Shown here: positions 60,826 through 64,000 of the stretch, piece by piece
Position numbering within the stretch: position 1 is the stretch's first letter
Layout: every line of letters begins with the position of its first letter
Source of the DNA: Acidimicrobiia bacterium
GTDB taxonomy: Bacteria > Actinomycetota > Acidimicrobiia > Spongiisociales > UBA11373
Reading direction: 5' to 3'
Assembly (NCBI GenBank): GCA_029263095.1
Contig: JAJCYA010000066.1
Span: 61,162 to 125,161 of the forward strand
DNA length: 64,000 bases
Program-made: the position numbers and the translations under genes
The notes under the pieces: generated by a model
Told to the model about the DNA's origin: nothing
The model's input: the letters and a program-made list of their open reading frames with translations, nothing else
Databases searched by the model: none

Positions 60826-61293
60826 CTACGCCGCTGTGGCGCGGAGCATCCAGGCAGTCTTCTCATGGACCTCGACGCGCACGGTTGCCAGATCGGCAGT
60901 CGCCACATCCCCGGCGGGCTCGGCTGCTTCCACCACAGCTCGGGCGGTGCGAGCGCACGCCTCGTGGCCTGTGGCGAGATCGCGCACCATCGTCATCGCA
61001 TCGTTTGCCGAGTCGCCGTCGTCGATACCGGTGAGATCGGCGAACTCTGTGAAGCTTCCCGGGGCCGGGTGGCCGAGTGACCGGATCCGCTCGGCGGTGA
61101 CATCGACGGCGTCGCGCAACTCGATGTAGTGCTCCTCGAACATCAGGTGGAGGGCACGGAACATTGATCCGGTCACGTTCCAGTGGTAGTTCTGGCTCTT
61201 CAGGTACAGGGCGTAGGTGTCGGCGAGAAGCTGGCTCAGGGCGGCAGCGATGGTCTTGCGGGATTCGTCGGTGATACCGATATTGATTTCCAT
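60826..61293 (-). CDS. dps: Dps family DNA-protection / ferritin-like protein
   Basis: 155 residues. Ferroxidase-site residues are visible: His37 in QNYHWNVTG, His49 in ALHLMFEEHYIELRDAVDVTAERI with Asp64 and Glu68. The four-helix Dps fold and length fit. It stores iron and shields DNA during oxidative or starvation stress. It is convergent with the lipoprotein gene, and divergent from the HNH gene over 327 bp. There is no clear ribosome-binding site. Confidence 0.93.
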   Translation of the reverse strand: MEINIGITDESRKTIAAALSQLLADTYALYLKSQNYHWNVTGSMFRALHLMFEEHYIELRDAVDVTAERIRSLGHPAPGSFTEFADLTGIDDGDSANDAMTMVRDLATGHEACARTARAVVEAAEPAGDVATADLATVRVEVHEKTAWMLRATAA

Positions 61294-61620
61294 GTCGCCA
61301 GTCTCGTCTGATTGGCGTGGCGCGCAACCCGGCGATAGTCCCGACCTCGCCGTTGTCTCGACGGCCCAAGCTCAAGTCAGACCCACCAACCGAACTCGAC
61401 GCCAACCAAAAGCGAATGCCGGTGACGTCCCGACAGGGATGCTGAGGGGCCGGATCTGGTGCCGAGCGTTCGCTAGAGGTGAGAGTCAACCCTGACGCTG
61501 AATCCAAGGGCCGGATGATTTCGATAGCGGCCCCGACGGACTCCAAATCTCTCTGCCGCCGGCACGAAGCACGCCTGGTTGCGGCGATGTCGTGTCACAC
61601 CCGGGTCGTATGTTGTTGGA
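61294..61620. other. 327-bp intergenic region between dps and the HNH gene
   Basis: No credible gene on either strand. It holds two close copies of GGGCCGGAT (near 61450 and 61510) and the TATGTT box of the HNH gene at 61609. A dps promoter was not convincingly found. Otherwise I see nothing. Confidence 0.6.
61609..61614 (+). promoter_or_regulatory. -10 element TATGTT, leaderless HNH gene
   Basis: TATGTT is exactly 6 nt before ATG 61621. Confidence 0.55.
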
Positions 61621-62730
61621 ATGACGGCTGTGGTTGCGCCCCCGTGTCCCGATGGGTTCCCGATGCTCTCGGAGGATCTAGTCGCTCGCCTGGTGGATCG
61701 GCGTCGGGCGTCGGCTTCGATCGAAGCCGAGTGCACCGTGTTGATTGCGGAGATGATCCACCGTGGTGTGTATGACGATCTGGGTTACAGGTCGATGACG
61801 TCGCTGTTGATGGACCGTCTCGGTGTTTCGGCGAATGTGGCTCGGGGGATGATCCGGGTTGCTACCGCTCTGGCGGAGATGCCGCACACTCACGCGGCGC
61901 TGACCGCAGGGGATCTCGATCTTGCTCGGGCGCGGCTGCTGGTCTCGACCCGTGAAGCCAACCACGAGTTGTTCCGCAATCATGAGCAGACCCTGGTGGA
62001 GACCATCGGAGGCCTTTCGATGAACGACACCGGCCGGGCGCTGGACTACTGGGCCCAGCAGGCCGCTCCCGAGGTGACCGAAGCCGATGAACGCTCTGTT
62101 CGTGAGCAACGCCGGCTGCACATCTCTGAGATGGGGAGGATGGTCCACATCGATGGTCGCGTGGATCGGGTAGCGGGCCAGGTGGTGATCTCCGCTCTCC
62201 ACAGCCTCACCGATCCCGGAAACCTCGACCCAGAAGATGGCCGTACCCCGGCGCAGCGGCGCGCCGATGCGTTCGTCGCCGTGTTCCAGAATCACCTCGA
62301 TCACTCTGAGCTACCCACACAGCGCAAGGAACGGCCCCACGTGTTGGCCCATGTCTCGCTGGAGGCTCTCGAGGGTCGGGCCGGTAGACCATGCGAGCTG
62401 GATGACGGGGGAGTAGTCACCCCTCAAGCGGCTCGACAACTGGCCTGTGACGCCAAGGTCACCCGCATAATCACCGCAGGCGAGTCACAGGTTCTCGACG
62501 TCGGAAGAGCCACTCGAGTCGTCTCGACCGGACTCCGCATGGCGTTGGTAGCGCGGGACCGGGGTTGCGTCGTTGATGGTTGCGGAGCGCCGCGGCGCTG
62601 GTGTGACGCCCATCATGTAGTGCACTGGGCCGACGGCGGCACCACCGACCTCGGCAACCTCGTGTTGCTGTGTGCCTACCACCACACCCGCGTACATGAG
62701 GGGAACACCCGATTACCGCGACACGAGTAG
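61621..62730 (+). CDS. DUF222 / HNH endonuclease-domain protein
   Basis: 369 residues from ATG 61621. A DUF222 (13E12-repeat) N-terminal region (~25-280) includes ARGMIRVATALAEMPHTHAALTAGDLDLARARLLV. The C-terminal HNH domain has ALVARDRGCVVDGCGAPRRWCDAHHVVHWADGGTTDLGNLVLLCAYHHTRVHEG, with a complete His/Asn/His core and two zinc-type cysteine pairs. Such genes are multicopy and often mobile-associated in actinobacteria, though no mobile element is visible here. Its function is uncertain. Confidence 0.88.
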   Translation: MTAVVAPPCPDGFPMLSEDLVARLVDRRRASASIEAECTVLIAEMIHRGVYDDLGYRSMTSLLMDRLGVSANVARGMIRVATALAEMPHTHAALTAGDLDLARARLLVSTREANHELFRNHEQTLVETIGGLSMNDTGRALDYWAQQAAPEVTEADERSVREQRRLHISEMGRMVHIDGRVDRVAGQVVISALHSLTDPGNLDPEDGRTPAQRRADAFVAVFQNHLDHSELPTQRKERPHVLAHVSLEALEGRAGRPCELDDGGVVTPQAARQLACDAKVTRIITAGESQVLDVGRATRVVSTGLRMALVARDRGCVVDGCGAPRRWCDAHHVVHWADGGTTDLGNLVLLCAYHHTRVHEGNTRLPRHE

Positions 62731-62785
62731 ACCTGCCCCCCCGGGACCACCGCTCGAACCCGACCCGGACTGTTGGCTGATGGCT

Positions 62786-63196
62786 TCAGCCCTCTGAATC
62801 CGTCCGGCGATTCTCCAGGATCGCTTTGAGTTGCCCGATTCGCTGTCTGATCGAATTGAGACCGGACGCCTCGGCCATGCGCACATTGAGACCCGTTCCT
62901 CCCAGGTTGCCCATTTCACCGGAGTTGGATCCGCCCCCCGCCTGAACCACCAGGTTGATCTTCTGCTTCTCCAATGCCGCGGCGTTGGCGCGTAGGGCAG
63001 TTAGTTCGCGCTCGATCTGCGGTGTCGGTCGATCGTCCGTGAGGACGGCATCGCCCTGGAGATCGTGGATTCGGGATCGCAGCACGTCGCGCTCGGTCAG
63101 CAGGCGATGCCGCTCAGCGAAGTCGTCTGATTCGATCTCGACAAGCTCGTCGTAGATCTCAGAGATGCGGACCAGGGCTTGCGCGTACTCGTCCAT
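62786..63196 (-). CDS. coiled-coil protein of unknown function
   Basis: 136 residues from ATG 63196. Two heptad-rich helical parts (~1-80, with EIYDELVEIESDDFAERHRLLTERDVLRSR; and ~112-132) flank a Gly/Asn-rich loop (GGGSNSGEMGNLGGTGLN). There is no signal or membrane segment. A TAGGCT box lies 6 nt before the ATG, and GGAGG also immediately precedes it. I do not recognise it. Confidence 0.6.
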   Translation of the reverse strand: MDEYAQALVRISEIYDELVEIESDDFAERHRLLTERDVLRSRIHDLQGDAVLTDDRPTPQIERELTALRANAAALEKQKINLVVQAGGGSNSGEMGNLGGTGLNVRMAEASGLNSIRQRIGQLKAILENRRTDSEG

Positions 63197-63202
63197 GCCT
63201 CC

Positions 63203-63208
63203 AGCCTA
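63203..63208 (-). promoter_or_regulatory. -10 element TAGGCT, leaderless coiled-coil gene
   Basis: On the minus strand TAGGCT ends 6 nt before ATG 63196. Confidence 0.45.
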
Positions 63209-63244
63209 TATCTGCCAGGGAGATGTGTGCGGGCGATTATCGGC

Positions 63245-63258
63245 GGTTGCTAGTCGGT
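63245..63258. repeat. heptad-periodic short repeat at the plsC 3' end
   Basis: GGTTGCT and AGTCGGT in register overlap the plsC stop codon; only two units. Confidence 0.25.
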
Positions 63259-63984
63259 GTCTCGATCGAATCCCGCAGCAACCGCGTTTCGCGCCCGATC
63301 GCGTAGGTCGTTGAGATCGGCTGCGGTGAGACCCTCGGTGGGGATCGGATCGTGGATGATGAGCGTCACTCTTCCACCGAATATGAGCTTGGCATGCGGC
63401 CGCCACGCTTCGAAGGCTCCCACGATGGTCACCGGGACCACCGGCATGGCGTTGTCCACCGCGATGCGAAACGCCCCCTTCTTGAATGGGAGCAGATCGC
63501 CGTCTTCGGATCGGGTTCCCTCCGGGAAGATCATTAACGACAAACCGGCGGCGATGACGGTTGCCACCTGGTCGTTGATGGCGCGGTGGGCGGCGGGACC
63601 GACACGCCGATCCGTCTCGACCATGTGGATGGCATGCATGGCACCACCCAGCACCGGAACCTTGAACAGTTCCTTCTTTGCCAGGAACCGGTTCGAGACC
63701 GGCAGCCTGCCCATGATGACCGGGATATCGAGATTGGACGTGTGGTTGCCTGTAAAGACGTAGGACCCGCTCGGGTCGATCCGGTCGGCGCCCTCGACCG
63801 TCACCCTGGTGTTGGTGACAAAGAGGAAGCTGTTGGCCCAGATCCGCATGACGCGCGGGACCTGGCGTGTCCGGGGGCGTACCTTCAAGAGAACGATGAG
63901 GTAGGACCCGCAGATGAAGGTCGCCAAACCCTGAAGGACGACCGCGAAGAAGGTCCGCACAACGGCGAGAGGGATCCTGACCAT
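63250..63984 (-). CDS. plsC: 1-acylglycerol-3-phosphate acyltransferase (PlsC family)
   Basis: 244 residues. An N-terminal hydrophobic segment covers ~8-32. The acyltransferase motifs are NHTSNLDIPV near 79 (HX4D-type box), KKELFKVPVLGGAMHAIHMVETDR near 103, FPEGTRS near 153 and VPVTIVGAF near 183. It would acylate lysophosphatidic acid to phosphatidic acid, the substrate of CdsA, or act on a related lipid. The start lies 16 bp from the window edge. Confidence 0.93.
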   Translation of the reverse strand: MVRIPLAVVRTFFAVVLQGLATFICGSYLIVLLKVRPRTRQVPRVMRIWANSFLFVTNTRVTVEGADRIDPSGSYVFTGNHTSNLDIPVIMGRLPVSNRFLAKKELFKVPVLGGAMHAIHMVETDRRVGPAAHRAINDQVATVIAAGLSLMIFPEGTRSEDGDLLPFKKGAFRIAVDNAMPVVPVTIVGAFEAWRPHAKLIFGGRVTLIIHDPIPTEGLTAADLNDLRDRARNAVAAGFDRDTD

Positions 63985-63990
63985 GCCGGT

Positions 63991-63996
63991 AGGCTA
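63991..63996 (-). promoter_or_regulatory. -10 element TAGCCT, leaderless plsC
   Basis: On the minus strand TAGCCT ends 6 nt before ATG 63984, inside a CCGGTAG/CTACCGG palindrome. Confidence 0.5.
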
Positions 63997-64000
63997 CCGG

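Noticed and set aside
61621..62730. DUF222-HNH gene as a group II intron or homing-element nuclease
   Set aside because: No intron or RT sequence and no interrupted host gene around it. Free-standing DUF222-HNH genes are common in actinobacteria.

Overview
The window looks like chromosomal core DNA of a high-GC Actinomycetota. The evidence is the gene order sepIVA-like/yceD/rpmF/plsX/rnc/mutM/acyP/smc/ftsY, the actinobacterial DUF2469 gene between lepB and yraN, the order yifB/dprA/xerC/whiG-type sigma/rpsB, coenzyme F420 (deazaflavin) genes, a DUF222-HNH gene and a perfect actinobacterial LexA box. A deep lineage such as Acidimicrobiia is my best guess, but that is inference. I saw no rRNA, tRNA, CRISPR array or intact insertion sequence.

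Layout. 1-10.1 kb (+): division and lipid genes, 50S L32, RNase III, Fpg glycosylase, SMC and FtsY, ending with cytidine deaminase. 10.2-15 kb (-): etfBA, then a tightly overlapping salvage operon upp / alkyltransferase-like DNA repair protein / deoA / punA. 15.2-17.8 kb (+): ffh-rpsP-khpA-rimM. 17.9-20.7 kb (-): a GAPDH-like protein without the catalytic cysteine, true gap, and a thioesterase-fold protein. 20.8-23.8 kb (+): cofG and a cofH with an extra N-terminal domain. 24-29 kb: an exported SH3-like protein (-), then trmD-rplS-lepB-DUF2469-yraN, two small minus-strand genes and an enoyl-CoA hydratase-like gene. 29-33 kb: yifB-dprA-xerC-whiG. 33.2-44.6 kb: rpsB-tsf-pyrH-frr-cdsA-dxr-rseP-ispG-proS, where CdsA carries an N-terminal disordered acidic extension of about 890 residues. 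44.7-56.1 kb: rimP-nusA-infB-ylxP-rbfA-nrnA-truB-ribF, a membrane-anchored alpha/beta-hydrolase-like protein, then rpsO and pnp. 56.1-64 kb: an SOS-box-controlled imuA'-imuB cassette, a methyltransferase, a ZU5-like lipoprotein, dps, DUF222-HNH, a coiled-coil protein and plsC.

How the genes work together. Most of the window supports ribosome production and maturation, protein export (SRP, FtsY, signal peptidase), isoprenoid (MEP) and phospholipid synthesis, and nucleotide salvage. Genes are packed with 1-8 bp ATGA/GTGA overlaps, so translational coupling is likely.

Main unusual signals. (1) Ten genes have a TANNNT box exactly 6 nt before the start codon, the expected signature of leaderless transcripts; it also settles several start codons. 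(2) A tandem GAPDH pseudoenzyme has Asn in place of the nucleophilic Cys. (3) The CofH N-terminal domain is unassigned. (4) The CdsA extension contains near-identical 33-bp repeats and a 50-nt pure-purine tract. (5) Degenerate 7-bp-periodic short repeats recur in intergenic regions. (6) A LexA box overlaps the -10 of imuA'.
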